A DNA stretch of 42,960 nucleotides from Streptococcus suis (GTDB taxonomy: Bacteria; Bacillota; Bacilli; Lactobacillales; Streptococcaceae), in assembly GCF_002964045.1 (NCBI RefSeq), contig NZ_POPB01000619.1, positions 1 through 42,960 on the forward strand, in the 5' to 3' direction. Made by a program: the position numbers and the translations under genes. Below are positions 1-10,619 of this stretch, piece after piece; the stretch's first letter is position 1; each line of letters opens with the position of its first letter. Under the pieces are notes generated by a model, which saw only the letters and a program-made list of their open reading frames with translations, was not told where the DNA came from and searched no databases.

Positions 1-173
1 TGGTCATAGTGCAGTACCTTATCCAAGATTATTTCCATTACTTCACGGTTGATAGATTGGAAAAATGTGACTTCCACCTTTCCGAGGCGAATTTTCATCA
101 GAATATCGTTTCTGCCTTTCTTCTCAAAGTGTCTAGATTGGGGAACAGTCAATGGGACGATGGGCTGTGACAT
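1..173 (-). CDS. IS66-like accessory protein, N-terminal 57 residues (partial)
   Basis: Leftward ORF starting with ATG at 173, preceded by CTGGAGG seven bases upstream, and open to the window edge. The visible product begins MSQPIVPLTV and contains a short basic segment (IRLGKVEVTFF) like small accessory ORFs that precede tnpB in streptococcal IS66-like elements. I recognise it from this pattern and from the IS66-like terminus 82 bp upstream. No catalytic domain is expected or seen. A plain hypothetical protein next to an unrelated repeat is the alternative. Confidence 0.5.
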   Translation of the reverse strand, partial: MSQPIVPLTVPQSRHFEKKGRNDILMKIRLGKVEVTFFQSINREVMEIILDKVLHYD

Positions 174-237
174 AATAAATCCTCCAGTTTTGTTTTTCTA
201 ACAGTATACTGGAGGAGGGAGTGAGTAGATAGATACC

Positions 238-255
238 TTGTTATTGGGCGGTTAC
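238..255 (-). repeat. IS66-like terminal inverted repeat, copy 1
   Basis: On the minus strand this reads GTAACCGCCCAATAACAA. It is the presumed outer end of the IS66-like element that extends to the left. Confidence 0.55.
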
Positions 256-279
256 AAATTAAGAGAGCATGTAAATAGA

Positions 280-316
280 AAAAGGTTCCAGAGTCGATAG
301 GACTTTGGAGCCTTTT
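280..316 (-). terminator. Intrinsic terminator of ileS
   Basis: A 16-bp stem (280-295 with 301-316, G-T pairs included) with a five-base loop. In the leftward direction it is followed by TTTTTCTATTT. It lies 52 bp beyond the ileS stop codon, between the two IS66-like repeats. Confidence 0.85.
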
Positions 317-325
317 CAATATACT

Positions 326-343
326 TTGTTATTGGGCGGTTAC
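326..343 (-). repeat. IS66-like terminal repeat, copy 2 (solo)
   Basis: Identical 18-mer to 238-255 and in the same orientation, 88 bp away. With flanks, 22 of 23 bases match (233-255 versus 321-343). No element body follows it on its inner side; the ileS terminator lies there instead. It is probably a relic of an earlier insertion or of recombination at this spot. Confidence 0.55.
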
Positions 344-367
344 CTTTAACAAATATATTGGGATTAC

Positions 368-3157
368 TTAAGCTTCAAAACCTTGAGCTACTGCTTCTGG
401 GAAGTTCTCTTCCACTACGCTTGCACAGTGATCACAGATTGTTGCCCCATAACTACGTTCTACAACGCTAGTATCAATGCGGCGGCAACGATCACACACT
501 TCACCTGCTGCACGTTCTACCGCAAAGGCAACTTCATCCACCACAAGTGCATTTTCAGGAGCTGCTTCCGTGGTTACTGTCAAGTTTGAAACAATGAGCA
601 ACTGAGCAAGGTCTACATTCAAGCTCTCCAAGAAGGACTTGGTTTCAGCTGAGACATAGGCAGTCAAATGAGCTTCAAGTGACTTACCGATGACTTTGGC
701 ATTACGCGCTTCTTCCAAGGCTTTTTGTGCCTGAGTTCGGAAGTTCATAAAGTTTTCCCAATCAGCCAAAAGCTGCGCTTCATTGGCAAAGGTTTCCACC
801 TCTGGTATTTCCGCCAATTGTACAAACTCTTCTGCTTCGTGTTCCAAGTATGACCAAATTTCTTCTGCTGTGTGTGGCAAGATTGGGGTCAAGAGCTTGG
901 TAATTTTCACCAAGATGTCATAGAAAACTGTCTGCATCTGACGACGAGAAAGTGATTTAGCACCATCAATGTAGACAACATCTTTGGCAAAATCGAGGTA
1001 GAAGGCTGATAAGTCAAGGGTTACAAAGTTTACTACAGATTTGTAGATAGCCATGAAGTCATAGTTATCGTAGGCTTGACGGATTTGGGCTACCAATTTG
1101 TTAAATTTCACCAAGAGATACTGGTCAACAGAACGAAGCTCTTGGTAAGCCACTGCATCACTTGCAGGATTGAAATCAGAAGTGTTGGCAATCAAGAAGC
1201 GAAGAGTATTACGGATTTTACGGTAGGTTTCAGAAACCTGTCCAAGAATATCCATAGACACACGTACGTCGTTTGAAGTATCAACGGATGTCACCCACAA
1301 TCGCAAGATTTCTGCACCAAATTGTTTCTCAACATCACTTGGCAGAATGGTATTGCCTAGAGATTTAGACATCTTCATGCCTTTACCGTCTAGGACAAAG
1401 CCCTGTGACAAGACAGCCTTGTATGGTGCATGCCCATTTACGGCTACAGAGGTAATCAAGGATGAGTTAAACCAACCACGGTATTGGTCAGAACCTTCTA
1501 GGTAGAGGTCTGCTGGGTAAGCAAGGTTTTCACGGGCGTTCATGACACCATTCCAAGATGAACCAGAGTCAAACCATACGTCCATGATGTCTGTTTCTTT
1601 GGTAAATTCGCAATTTGGTGAACCTGGATGAGTGAAACCAGCTGGCAAAAGATCTTTAGCTTCTGATTTCCACCAGATGATAGAACCATGCTCTTCAAAA
1701 AGGGTAGCAACGTGGTCTGTCACTTCCTTGGTCATAATCGCTGTACCGTCTTCAGCGTAGAAGATTGGAAGCGGCACACCCCAAGCACGCTGACGAGAGA
1801 TGACCCAGTCACCACGGTCACGGATCATGTTGTAAAGACGTGTTTTACCCCAAGCTGGAATGAAGGTTGTCGCTTCGATTTGGTCCAAGATTTCCTGACG
1901 GAATTTAGAAACAGAGGCAAACCATTGCGGCACTGCACGCCAGATGATTGGCTTCTTGGTTCTCCAGTCAAATGGGTATGAGTGATTGATCACTTCACTA
2001 GCAAGGAGCAAGTCGCCTAATTTTTCCTTAACCGTTGGTACAACCTTGTCATAGAATTGCCCTTCAAAATCAGGACCCGCAGCTTCATTCATTAAGCCAC
2101 GTTCGTTGACAGTTACCGCAACCTCCAAGTCATATTTGACACCGACATTGTAGTCATCCTCACCAAAACCTGGAGCCGTATGGACGATACCAGTACCCGA
2201 GTCCGTTGTGACGTGGTCGCCCAAGATAACCAATTCGTCAACTTCAGCATCCCATGGGTGTTCGGTCACGATGTATTCAAATTCAGCACCCTTGTGTTTT
2301 GAAATCACTTCGAAGGATTCCCAACCGAATTTGGCTGCCAAGCTATCAACCAAGGCTTCTGCCAAGACATACTTACGGTCAGAACCAGCTGGTTGAACCA
2401 CGACATAGTCAATGTCTGCTCCCATTGTCAAACCGCGAGAAGCCGTTACTGTAAATGGAGTCGTTGTCCAGACAACGATGTAGCTGTCTGTATCCAAGAG
2501 TCCCTTGCCATTTTTGACCTTGTTGGCATAGTAAAGAGATGTGGAGTCGATGTCATGGTATTCGATTTCAGCTTCTGCAAGGGCAGATTCAGATGACCAT
2601 GACCAGTAGACAGGCTTGGCACCGCGGTAAATATAGCCCTTGTCCGCCATAGCACCGAAGACACGGATTTGAGCTGCTTCGTAGTCTTTTGTCAAGGTGA
2701 TGTATGGATTTTCCCAGTCTGCAGAAACACCCAAGCGTTTGAAATCATCACGTTGCTTGTCAACTTGGCTAAGAGCGTAGTCACGGCACATTTCAAGGTA
2801 TTCTACCAAGTCCATTTCCTTGCGCTTAACCCCTTGTTTTGCCAAGACTTGCTCAATAGGAAGACCATGCGTATCCCAACCCGGTACAAATGGTGCACGG
2901 AAGCCAGACATTGACTTAGAGCGAACGATAATATCTTTAGAAATCTTGTTCAAGGCGTGTCCAACGTGGATATTTCCGTTAGCGTATGGAGGGCCATCGT
3001 GGAGGTGGAAGGCAGGCTTGCCTTCATTGAGTTCTTGGCGACGAGCATACAAGTTTGCTTCATCCCAAGCCTTTTGCCATTCAGGTTCGCGAGTTGGCAA
3101 TCCTGCACGCATTGGAAATGCTGTTTTGCCTAAATTAAGGGTTTCTTTGAGTTTCAT
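368..3157 (-). CDS. ileS: Isoleucyl-tRNA synthetase
   Basis: Class I aminoacyl-tRNA synthetase that charges tRNA-Ile in the cytoplasm. The 929-residue length is normal for bacterial IleRS. The HIGH box reads HVGH (residues 64-67) within an [12 protein letters not shown] context, the KMSKS box is present in a [10 protein letters not shown] context, and the C-terminal zinc site has Cys888, Cys891, Cys908 and Cys911. The editing (CP1) domain lies between the two catalytic boxes. It starts 12 bp after the GNAT gene stop, with AAGGAG upstream, so the two genes are almost certainly co-transcribed from the Ile T-box leader at 3625-3817. It ends at a strong terminator. Confidence 0.98.
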   Translation of the reverse strand: MKLKETLNLGKTAFPMRAGLPTREPEWQKAWDEANLYARRQELNEGKPAFHLHDGPPYANGNIHVGHALNKISKDIIVRSKSMSGFRAPFVPGWDTHGLPIEQVLAKQGVKRKEMDLVEYLEMCRDYALSQVDKQRDDFKRLGVSADWENPYITLTKDYEAAQIRVFGAMADKGYIYRGAKPVYWSWSSESALAEAEIEYHDIDSTSLYYANKVKNGKGLLDTDSYIVVWTTTPFTVTASRGLTMGADIDYVVVQPAGSDRKYVLAEALVDSLAAKFGWESFEVISKHKGAEFEYIVTEHPWDAEVDELVILGDHVTTDSGTGIVHTAPGFGEDDYNVGVKYDLEVAVTVNERGLMNEAAGPDFEGQFYDKVVPTVKEKLGDLLLASEVINHSYPFDWRTKKPIIWRAVPQWFASVSKFRQEILDQIEATTFIPAWGKTRLYNMIRDRGDWVISRQRAWGVPLPIFYAEDGTAIMTKEVTDHVATLFEEHGSIIWWKSEAKDLLPAGFTHPGSPNCEFTKETDIMDVWFDSGSSWNGVMNARENLAYPADLYLEGSDQYRGWFNSSLITSVAVNGHAPYKAVLSQGFVLDGKGMKMSKSLGNTILPSDVEKQFGAEILRLWVTSVDTSNDVRVSMDILGQVSETYRKIRNTLRFLIANTSDFNPASDAVAYQELRSVDQYLLVKFNKLVAQIRQAYDNYDFMAIYKSVVNFVTLDLSAFYLDFAKDVVYIDGAKSLSRRQMQTVFYDILVKITKLLTPILPHTAEEIWSYLEHEAEEFVQLAEIPEVETFANEAQLLADWENFMNFRTQAQKALEEARNAKVIGKSLEAHLTAYVSAETKSFLESLNVDLAQLLIVSNLTVTTEAAPENALVVDEVAFAVERAAGEVCDRCRRIDTSVVERSYGATICDHCASVVEENFPEAVAQGFEA

Positions 3158-3169
3158 TATATCTCCTTT

Positions 3170-3610
3170 TTAAAAAGTTAATTCCATTTTTATTTCTTGT
3201 CCAACTATACCAACTGATTGAAAGCCGAATTTTTCTAAGATGTAGCGCATTTTATGGTTTCCAATGACATAGTGAATCGAAATCTTGTGACAAAGTGGAT
3301 CAGCCTTTGCCTTTCCAATCACTTGCCGAATAACTTCTTTACCAAATCCACGATTTTGAAAATCCTTATCAATCAACAAACGCCATACATAGTAGCTCTT
3401 GTCCTCAGCTAGAAGGGATAACAATAAAAAGCCAATGACCTTCTGACCAGATCTTACCGCATAAGGAAGTATATTCTCTTCCTCGCGATACAGCCATGCC
3501 TGTGCCAAAGAATATTCAACCGATGCAACACGGCGCTGATCTTGAGGTGCCAATTGGACTTGCAAGACCTCGTTAAAATTTTCTTTATTTACAAGTTCTA
3601 AACGTATCAT
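3170..3610 (-). CDS. GNAT-family N-acetyltransferase
   Basis: 146-residue acetyl-CoA-dependent acyltransferase of unknown substrate. The acetyl-CoA loop is visible as FQNRGFGKEV, and the C-terminal part (KMRYILEKFGF) fits the final strand-helix of the fold. I place the start at the ATG of MIRLELVNKENF. A longer frame begins with GTG at 3661 but runs through the T-box antiterminator and terminator and is unlikely to be real. No good Shine-Dalgarno precedes the ATG; only GGAAG in the terminator 3' arm lies upstream, at poor spacing, so translation may be weak. It sits between the Ile T-box and ileS, which implies control by isoleucine starvation. Confidence 0.85.
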   Translation of the reverse strand: MIRLELVNKENFNEVLQVQLAPQDQRRVASVEYSLAQAWLYREEENILPYAVRSGQKVIGFLLLSLLAEDKSYYVWRLLIDKDFQNRGFGKEVIRQVIGKAKADPLCHKISIHYVIGNHKMRYILEKFGFQSVGIVGQEIKMELTF

Positions 3611-3624
3611 AAAAAACAATAAAA

Positions 3625-3817
3625 AACTTCCGTCAATAAGGACGAAAGTTCGTGGTACCACCTTAGTTTAGATAGAGTTTCCCCTATCCCTCTACGTTCG
3701 TAACGTGAACAAACGTCTTCCCCTACTTCTTTCAAGGAAAATCATATAAAGTGATGATTTGATAGAAAGGGAATGTAGGGCTTCCACCATCTCCTACTCG
3801 CTATAAATATTTCTATT
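3625..3817 (-). promoter_or_regulatory. T-box riboswitch (isoleucine), upstream of GNAT-ileS
   Basis: The T-box core AAGGTGGTACCACG is at 3651-3664 on the minus strand and can form the antiterminator. A competing terminator (3625-3650, ten-base stem, loop CTTATT) is followed by a T-run. The variable base of the UGGN motif is T, which matches discriminator A73 of tRNA-Ile. Stem I is short: ATAGAAA pairs with TTTCTAT around a GTAGG/CCTAC helix. An ATT Ile codon at 3772-3774 lies in the 3' internal loop and is my best specifier candidate, though ATC triplets follow close by. The Ile call rests mainly on the downstream ileS. Confidence 0.88.
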
Positions 3818-3841
3818 AAACCGTATCTTTATTTATGATGA

Positions 3842-4519
3842 CTATTCTTCAACTGTCTCTTCCGCTTCAAATGCAGCTGCTTGGCGAGTCAACTCTGCAA
3901 TTTCCTCAGCAGTCAATTGACGAGTGTAATCCAAGCTATCTTCGACAACATCAACTTCTTCTTCAAGTGCCTTATGTAATACATCACGGAATGCTTCATC
4001 ACTTGTTTGAATATAGCTAGCAGTTGGACGAAGTATCTCATCCCATTCTGATGAATTTACCAACGACAATTGACTTTCGATCGTCGACTTCAATTTTTGG
4101 TGGAAAATTCGAGATTTGTTCTTTAATTCTTCTGTTTCCACTACAACTTTTTTCGCATTGTCAGTAGCAGTACGAAGAATTTCATTCGCCTTATCTTTTG
4201 CTTCATGTAAAAGCGTTGCAGCATCGTAATCAGCTTGTTTAACAATATTTGCGGCTCTTTCTTCAGCTGCAGTTTTCACCTTCTCAGCAGTGTCTTGAGC
4301 CAACAGTACTGATTTACTTAATGACTCTTTCATCTCATCAAAATATGCCAAACGATCACGAAGTGTTTTCAACTCTGTTTCTTGTTCATGATTTTTACGA
4401 ATTAGTTCCTCATAGTCTCGAGTGACAATATCTAAAAAATCATCTACTTCGTCTGCATCATATCCTCTGAATTTTGTAGCAAAGGTTTTATCTTTTAATT
4501 CTAGTGCTGTTAGTGCCAT
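3842..4519 (-). CDS. divIVA: Cell-division/polarity protein DivIVA
   Basis: 225-residue coiled-coil protein that binds negatively curved membrane at the septum and poles and helps to place peptidoglycan synthesis and segregation machinery. The N-terminal lipid-binding domain (FRGYDADEVDDFLD, residues about 18-31) is typical. It is followed by long heptad-rich segments (about 35-165) and an acidic tail. It lies 8 bp after ylmH at the end of the dcw-linked cluster, the standard streptococcal arrangement. The product is a known target of the StkP-type kinase in streptococci; I did not map phosphosites. Confidence 0.96.
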   Translation of the reverse strand: MALTALELKDKTFATKFRGYDADEVDDFLDIVTRDYEELIRKNHEQETELKTLRDRLAYFDEMKESLSKSVLLAQDTAEKVKTAAEERAANIVKQADYDAATLLHEAKDKANEILRTATDNAKKVVVETEELKNKSRIFHQKLKSTIESQLSLVNSSEWDEILRPTASYIQTSDEAFRDVLHKALEEEVDVVEDSLDYTRQLTAEEIAELTRQAAAFEAEETVEE

Positions 4520-4527
4520 TTTTCCTC

Positions 4528-5319
4528 CTAAGTTTTAACAATGTCCAACTTTAATTTTACCTTACCTTGCTTAGAAAAACCTAAAAATTCATCTACATGA
4601 ATTCTACCGAATTTCCTCACACTAATTAACTGACCAATTTCTACAATTTTACTTGTTTGTTCAATTGTAACATAATCTAGCTTTACTTGACCACTTTCAA
4701 TCAATTTTGTAGCTGAAGTTCGTGATACATTGAATGCAACAGCAATCAATTTATCCAACCTCAAACTTGAAACGAGAACTTCTTTTGTTTTATTGTTGGA
4801 ATCTGTATCAAAATCAATTCTTGTCCAATCAGTCTCACTTATCTTTACTGGAACTCTTGCAATTTTTGTGACTTCTTGTATTGCAAGATAACCAAATTTT
4901 TGGTCTATCATCACAACTAATTTTTCTTCACCCACAAAAATATCACCTAAGAACTCTCTTTTCATTCCAAGTTGATGCAAGAAGCTCCCAAGTACCTGCG
5001 AATGAGAAAGTTGATGGAACTTTCGAGAATAGGAAATTTCTAAGGCCATCACTTCAAAATTTTTATAGTCCAACTCATAGTAAGCAGGGGCAATTATCAC
5101 TCTTGAATATTCAAATTGAGCACTCTCTCCCATCAAATACATTGATAGTTGGAAATAATTAGCAATTTGATTGACAATACTCACTTGTCTAGGATTGATA
5201 AATTGTGTTAATCGATAAGAATAGGTATTCTCTACTTGGTAACACAAATCAATAATCTTTTCAGCAAACTCCTTCTCGTCATTAGAAAAATGCTGCAATA
5301 TATTATTTTCTTTCTTCAT
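4528..5319 (-). CDS. ylmH: YlmH-type RNA-binding protein (S4 domain)
   Basis: 263-residue cytoplasmic protein of the YlmH family. The S4 RNA-binding domain is at about residues 183-250 (SLRLDKLIAVAFNVSRTSA and following strands), after an N-terminal domain characteristic of the family. Members bind the ribosome and have been linked to rescue of stalled 50S complexes; that role is family knowledge, not visible here. It sits between yggT (2 bp gap) and divIVA (8 bp gap), so it is translated within the cell-division operon. Confidence 0.93.
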   Translation of the reverse strand: MKKENNILQHFSNDEKEFAEKIIDLCYQVENTYSYRLTQFINPRQVSIVNQIANYFQLSMYLMGESAQFEYSRVIIAPAYYELDYKNFEVMALEISYSRKFHQLSHSQVLGSFLHQLGMKREFLGDIFVGEEKLVVMIDQKFGYLAIQEVTKIARVPVKISETDWTRIDFDTDSNNKTKEVLVSSLRLDKLIAVAFNVSRTSATKLIESGQVKLDYVTIEQTSKIVEIGQLISVRKFGRIHVDEFLGFSKQGKVKLKLDIVKT

Positions 5320-5321
5320 CC

Positions 5322-5585
5322 TTATGAAAACAAATATAACAATTGAAGTAAAAGTCTAGTCCCTATATTTAAAGCAATCATAGCTACCATCACTGACCAA
5401 TCCAGACCTAAGAATTGGAGAGGAAGACTTCTAAATGGTTTTACAATCGGTTCTACTAACCATCTGATGATGCGACCTAAATTAGATGTGTACAAAGTTG
5501 GAAACCAAGACAACAAAGCATAGGCCAATAAAAGATAGGAATAAATTTCAACTATTTTTAATACGATAACAATAATGATCTGCAT
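5322..5585 (-). CDS. YggT-family membrane protein
   Basis: 87-residue integral membrane protein with two hydrophobic helices (about residues 2-28 and 63-85). The loop between them holds the family pattern with PIVKPFRSL. Function is unresolved; members accompany cell-division genes in Gram-positive bacteria and may aid envelope integrity or osmotic tolerance. It is packed between sepF and ylmH with gaps of a few bases, so it belongs to the same transcript. Confidence 0.9.
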   Translation of the reverse strand: MQIIIVIVLKIVEIYSYLLLAYALLSWFPTLYTSNLGRIIRWLVEPIVKPFRSLPLQFLGLDWSVMVAMIALNIGTRLLLQLLYLFS

Positions 5586-5589
5586 ATAT

Positions 5590-6147
5590 TTACCGTTTCA
5601 TATCAAAATCAAATCGTGAATCTGATGCTTGACCGTTATTGGCATTTCTTAAATCTTCAATATGGACTGTAACATTAACTGGAGTCAACAACCACATCGT
5701 ATTTGATACTTTTTTCAAATTTCCAGACAAGACTGAACGTGCGCCATCTAAATAATCCAAACATCTTCTAGCTTGTTGTTCAGACATATATTGAAAATCT
5801 ATTAAAATACTTGCATTATCAAGTAATAGATTAACAATCTCAGGTGCATCTTCATAGCGTTTAGGAAATTTGATGTCAATAATTGTTTTTACATACTCTT
5901 TATCAGTATGCTCCAAAATCATATCTTGTTTTCTTTCACTCTGGCGTTGAAGTTGACTTTCTGACCGTACTACTCTTCGAGTCTCTATTTTTTCGTTAGA
6001 CTCTTGACTTGAATTGGTAGTATTGGCTACACGCATTTTAGGGCGTTCATTTGGCATTGAGTAGGCACTTTCTTGTTCCTCGACCTCATTTATATCATCA
6101 ACTTCAAAATAATTAAATAAATTTTTAAATGTATCTTTGAAAGCCAT
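5590..6147 (-). CDS. sepF: Cell-division protein SepF
   Basis: 185-residue FtsZ-binding protein that bundles FtsZ filaments and tethers them to membrane. The short N-terminal amphipathic helix begins [15 protein letters not shown] disordered linker (about residues 25-85) and the conserved C-terminal beta-domain ([19 protein letters not shown] onward) follow. I chose the ATG at 6147, which has GAGAGGAG upstream. The open frame continues 30 codons further, but that extension lies in the yggS 3' end and lacks family similarity. It lies 19 bp after yggS. Confidence 0.95.
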   Translation of the reverse strand: MAFKDTFKNLFNYFEVDDINEVEEQESAYSMPNERPKMRVANTTNSSQESNEKIETRRVVRSESQLQRQSERKQDMILEHTDKEYVKTIIDIKFPKRYEDAPEIVNLLLDNASILIDFQYMSEQQARRCLDYLDGARSVLSGNLKKVSNTMWLLTPVNVTVHIEDLRNANNGQASDSRFDFDMKR

Positions 6148-6166
6148 TATTTCTCCTCTCATTACA

Positions 6167-6838
6167 TTACTCGAAAAATGCTGAACCAATTCGTACAAAT
6201 GTAGCTCCATGAGCAATTGCTTGCTCATAATCACCACTCATTCCCATGCTAAGTTCATTAAAAGGCATTCTTGGTAAACATCGTGATGACAACTCGACTT
6301 GAAGCTCTTGCATTTTTGAAAATATTGATTGAAGTTCAGTTTGACTAGCTTCAAATGGGGCCATTGTCATTAAACCAACCAACTCAATATTTTCAAAGTG
6401 AGAAATTTCAGCAATTGATTTTTCAAGCTCGGATAAAGCAAAACCATGTTTGCTTACTTCACCTGAGATATTCACTTGTAAAAAACACTTAATTACTTTT
6501 TGAGCGCGATTATCGATTTCTTTTGCAAGTTTAACAGAATCTAAAGCGTGAAAATAATCTACTAAGTTGATAACATCCTTCACTTTTCGTCTCTGTAAAG
6601 TTCCAATCAAATGCCAAGTCAAGTTACATTCTGATAATGCATTATATTTTTCAATAAATTTATCAACACGATTTTCTCCAATATGAGAAATACCAGTTTT
6701 CACAAGCTCATTAGCAATAGAGCTGTCAACATATTTTGTGACAGCTATTATTTCTACTGATTCTTTAGAACGACCAGCTTTTTCAGCCGCCGTAGCTACA
6801 GCTGAAAAAACTTTATCCTTATTATATTGTAGATCCAT
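6167..6838 (-). CDS. YggS-family PLP homeostasis protein
   Basis: 223-residue single-domain protein with the alanine-racemase-like TIM barrel that carries pyridoxal phosphate and buffers the cellular PLP pool; it has no known catalytic activity. The PLP-lysine context is [11 protein letters not shown] (Lys about 36). [14 protein letters not shown] and [13 protein letters not shown] are also diagnostic. I start it at [11 protein letters not shown], one base after the ftsZ stop codon. The longer frame overlaps the ftsZ C-terminal coding region. Co-transcription with ftsZ and sepF is normal in Firmicutes. Confidence 0.94.
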   Translation of the reverse strand: MDLQYNKDKVFSAVATAAEKAGRSKESVEIIAVTKYVDSSIANELVKTGISHIGENRVDKFIEKYNALSECNLTWHLIGTLQRRKVKDVINLVDYFHALDSVKLAKEIDNRAQKVIKCFLQVNISGEVSKHGFALSELEKSIAEISHFENIELVGLMTMAPFEASQTELQSIFSKMQELQVELSSRCLPRMPFNELSMGMSGDYEQAIAHGATFVRIGSAFFE

Positions 6839-6839
6839 A

Positions 6840-8069
<1,230 letters not shown>

Positions 8070-8091
8070 TTACATCACCTTTTCTATTCTC

Positions 8092-9465
8092 TTATTCAAA
8101 CATACTGCCAAAGAAGCCACGAATTCGATCTGAAAAATTATTTTTACCTGTTGATTGAATATCTTCTTCCTCTTGATAAATAGGAATTACAGGTTCTTCA
8201 CGCTCAACTTCTTGTATTTCAGGTAAAATTTCTTTTTGTATAGGTTGAGTAATTCGTTGACGAGGTGCAGTGATTTCAATTGGCTTATGTCTCAAACTAA
8301 TTTCCCCACTAACTGCATGTTGGGCAATTTGTTCAACCTCCTCCAATTCTCCTACATACTCTACAATGCTAATGACATTGGCAAAAGCAGGATTTCGGAT
8401 ACCAATCTGATTTGGAACAAATAATTTTGTACCAACTCCAAAAACTTCTTGAGCTAACTCAGTAACTCCAGGTAAAATAGCACCTCCGCCAACTAAAACA
8501 ATTCCACCTGGTAAATCAAGAGCACGAGTTCGCTCCAAGTCGTGTTTTACTCGTTCAAAAATTTGTCGAAGGCGAGCAGCAATAACTTCTGAGAGATACA
8601 ATTCTGAAACTTCAACTGGTGTATTTTCACCAATTACTTCAACTGTAAATTTCTCCTTATCACTTGCTTCCTGAGGATAAGCAATACCGAAATTATATTT
8701 TAAGTTCTCAGCGATACTTTTAGATGTTGTCAAAACTTTCGAAATATCATTTGTGATGTAATCGCCACCCTCTTGATAGATATTTGTGTATTGCAACTCC
8801 TGTCCACGCATAACAGCAACTGTTGTCTGTCCTCCACCCAAATCAATGACTGAAGCTCCAAACTCACGCTCTCCTTCGTTTAATACCGACCGAGTTAATG
8901 CAAGTGGAGAAATCACAATATTCTCTACTTGAACACCCGCACGTTCAACTGTTTTACGAAGATTATGTAAAATCGTTCGTGGACCTGTATATAACATCCC
9001 ACGCATCTCTAAACGAATTCCCATCATTCCACGAGGGTCCTTGATTCCTTGGAAACCATCAACAGTGAACTCTTCTGGAATAAATGAAATAACTTCGCGT
9101 TCAGGAGTCATACTCTTTGTTAGTGCTGATTTGACAACATTTTCAACATCTAGGTCAGTAATTTCTTGTGAATCCGTCGTAACCGGAATCATTCCTTGAG
9201 TTGGTTCAATTTGCAGAAGATTGGCAGGCAATCCAACATTCACTTTATCAATACGAATACCTGATTTTTCTTCTGCTTGTTCAAGTGCTTTTCTAATTGC
9301 ACCTGCTGCAACATCAATATTTACAATAATTCCATCCTTAACACCAGCACTCTTTACATTGCTGACGCCAATCACATTCATTTCATTATCAATATATTCT
9401 GCAACCAAGACTTTAACGGAGCTTGTACCAATATCTAATCCCGTAAAAAAGCCGTTTCTAGCCAT
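8092..9465 (-). CDS. ftsA: Cell-division protein FtsA
   Basis: 457-residue actin-like ATPase that anchors FtsZ filaments to the membrane and recruits later divisome proteins. Actin-fold phosphate loops are visible as GLDIGTSSVKVLV (residues 8-20) and IDLGGGQTTVAV, and GGIVLVGGGAILPG forms the adenosine motif. The final residues IRGFFGSMFE form the amphipathic membrane-targeting helix. Its own promoter lies at about 9543. Confidence 0.98.
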   Translation of the reverse strand: MARNGFFTGLDIGTSSVKVLVAEYIDNEMNVIGVSNVKSAGVKDGIIVNIDVAAGAIRKALEQAEEKSGIRIDKVNVGLPANLLQIEPTQGMIPVTTDSQEITDLDVENVVKSALTKSMTPEREVISFIPEEFTVDGFQGIKDPRGMMGIRLEMRGMLYTGPRTILHNLRKTVERAGVQVENIVISPLALTRSVLNEGEREFGASVIDLGGGQTTVAVMRGQELQYTNIYQEGGDYITNDISKVLTTSKSIAENLKYNFGIAYPQEASDKEKFTVEVIGENTPVEVSELYLSEVIAARLRQIFERVKHDLERTRALDLPGGIVLVGGGAILPGVTELAQEVFGVGTKLFVPNQIGIRNPAFANVISIVEYVGELEEVEQIAQHAVSGEISLRHKPIEITAPRQRITQPIQKEILPEIQEVEREEPVIPIYQEEEDIQSTGKNNFSDRIRGFFGSMFE

Positions 9466-9542
9466 TCTGTCAGTCCTCTCTTACTTCCAACATTAACAAA
9501 TCATCTTCCATTTTTAAAAAATAGTATAATTAGTCATCTTTC

Positions 9543-9551
9543 ATTATACCA
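9543..9551 (-). promoter_or_regulatory. Extended -10 promoter of ftsA-ftsZ
   Basis: TGGTATAAT on the minus strand, an extended -10 with a consensus hexamer, 78 bp upstream of the ftsA start. No good -35 is seen at 17 bp. The surrounding 166-bp gap between divIB and ftsA is AT-rich and holds no gene. Confidence 0.6.
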
Positions 9552-9631
9552 TATTTTATCAAATAATGACGATTATAAAGGTTATTATTTATTATTTTTC
9601 TACACCATATTTTCTTTACGAATATACTATC

Positions 9632-10615
9632 TTAACTAGCATAACTATAAATTCCAACTTCCATGTCTATCGTAGTTGGTACAGTTACTTCCAATGCAAT
9701 TTTTGAATAGTATTTCATTTTTTGAGATAATTCACTTAATGGAACTATTACCGTATTACCGTCAACCATCTTCATTGTCATTAAATCAGCTGTCACTGAA
9801 CTAGGAGTAAGATCGATTGACTGTATCACCGTTCGAACTGATTCATCTATCTTTCCAAGTTCAATAGCCAACTTTTTAACCATTTCTTGGTCAGAGAGAT
9901 TGATTGTTGTATAGTTTGCAGGTAAAGCTTCTGCAACCACAGGCTCGGACATCACAGCTCCATTTGACAAAACTGAGTATAACTGACTATCCTTAGCGAG
10001 ATAACCAATAATCGGAAATTCTTTAATCGTGATTTCAAAACTACTTGGAAACTTAAAATGAATTGTCGCTGACTCTACCGCAGGGCTGCTTTTCTTTATA
10101 TTTTCAGCATATGCACTAGCATTCAAAAATATTGTTAAAATATAATCTTTTTGAGAAATATTACTAAATTTTTCTACTTGTTCAACACTAAGTTGATTAT
10201 TCCCACTCACTGAAAGGTATTTATTTTTACTCATTGGTGAGATAAAGTAAAGCGCAAGAGCCGCCATCAAGATGCTTGTTGCCAGTATTGGAGCCGACCT
10301 CCACAAAACTTTCGAAGGAACTGTAAACCTTGGACGTTTAACAATTGAGTCTGATGCTGTCCCTTTTGGTTTTTTCTTTTTCTTTGCTTTTTGAATACCT
10401 TGAAACAGGGGTGTTTTATCCTTTTTCTCTACATCCGTTTCTGAATGCAAGCTATCAATTTCATGTTGATTTGCTAAAAATGCCTCATGCTTAGCCTTCC
10501 ATTGTTCAAAAAAAGCACTCTTCTCCTCATTAGTCGCTTCCATTTCAGGAACATCTATGGAGTTGATTTCATTTTTAATTTTTTCTTGTTCAACTCTTGA
10601 ATCTATATCAGCCAT
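9632..10615 (-). CDS. divIB: Cell-division protein DivIB (FtsQ)
   Basis: 327-residue bitopic membrane protein of the divisome. A long charged cytoplasmic region (residues 1-105, ending in a lysine-rich stretch) precedes one transmembrane helix (about 109-126). The extracellular POTRA domain begins at about 130 (KNKYLSVSGNNQLSVEQV), followed by the beta domain and a short tail. DivIB, DivIC and FtsL form a complex that activates septal synthesis; those partners are not in this window. It follows murG by 4 bp, as in other streptococci. Confidence 0.95.
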   Translation of the reverse strand: MADIDSRVEQEKIKNEINSIDVPEMEATNEEKSAFFEQWKAKHEAFLANQHEIDSLHSETDVEKKDKTPLFQGIQKAKKKKKPKGTASDSIVKRPRFTVPSKVLWRSAPILATSILMAALALYFISPMSKNKYLSVSGNNQLSVEQVEKFSNISQKDYILTIFLNASAYAENIKKSSPAVESATIHFKFPSSFEITIKEFPIIGYLAKDSQLYSVLSNGAVMSEPVVAEALPANYTTINLSDQEMVKKLAIELGKIDESVRTVIQSIDLTPSSVTADLMTMKMVDGNTVIVPLSELSQKMKYYSKIALEVTVPTTIDMEVGIYSYAS

Positions 10616-10619
10616 TTCC

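Larger units (their letters stand above)
1..255 (-). mobile_element. IS66-like insertion sequence, 5' part (truncated by window edge)
   Basis: Reading leftward from position 255 the sequence starts GTAACCGCCC, and GTAA is the usual outer tetranucleotide of IS66-family inverted repeats. A short ORF with a strong ribosome-binding site follows at 173, the layout of the first accessory gene of an IS66 element. The rest of the element lies outside the window, so the family call rests on the terminus and the short ORF only. Confidence 0.55.

Noticed and set aside
256..325. A MITE bounded by the two IS66-like repeats
   Set aside because: The repeats are direct, not inverted, and the interior is simply the ileS terminator.
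3611..3661. GTG start at 3661 that would lengthen the GNAT protein by 17 residues
   Set aside because: The extension is translated from the T-box antiterminator and terminator; the family-like sequence starts at MIRLEL.
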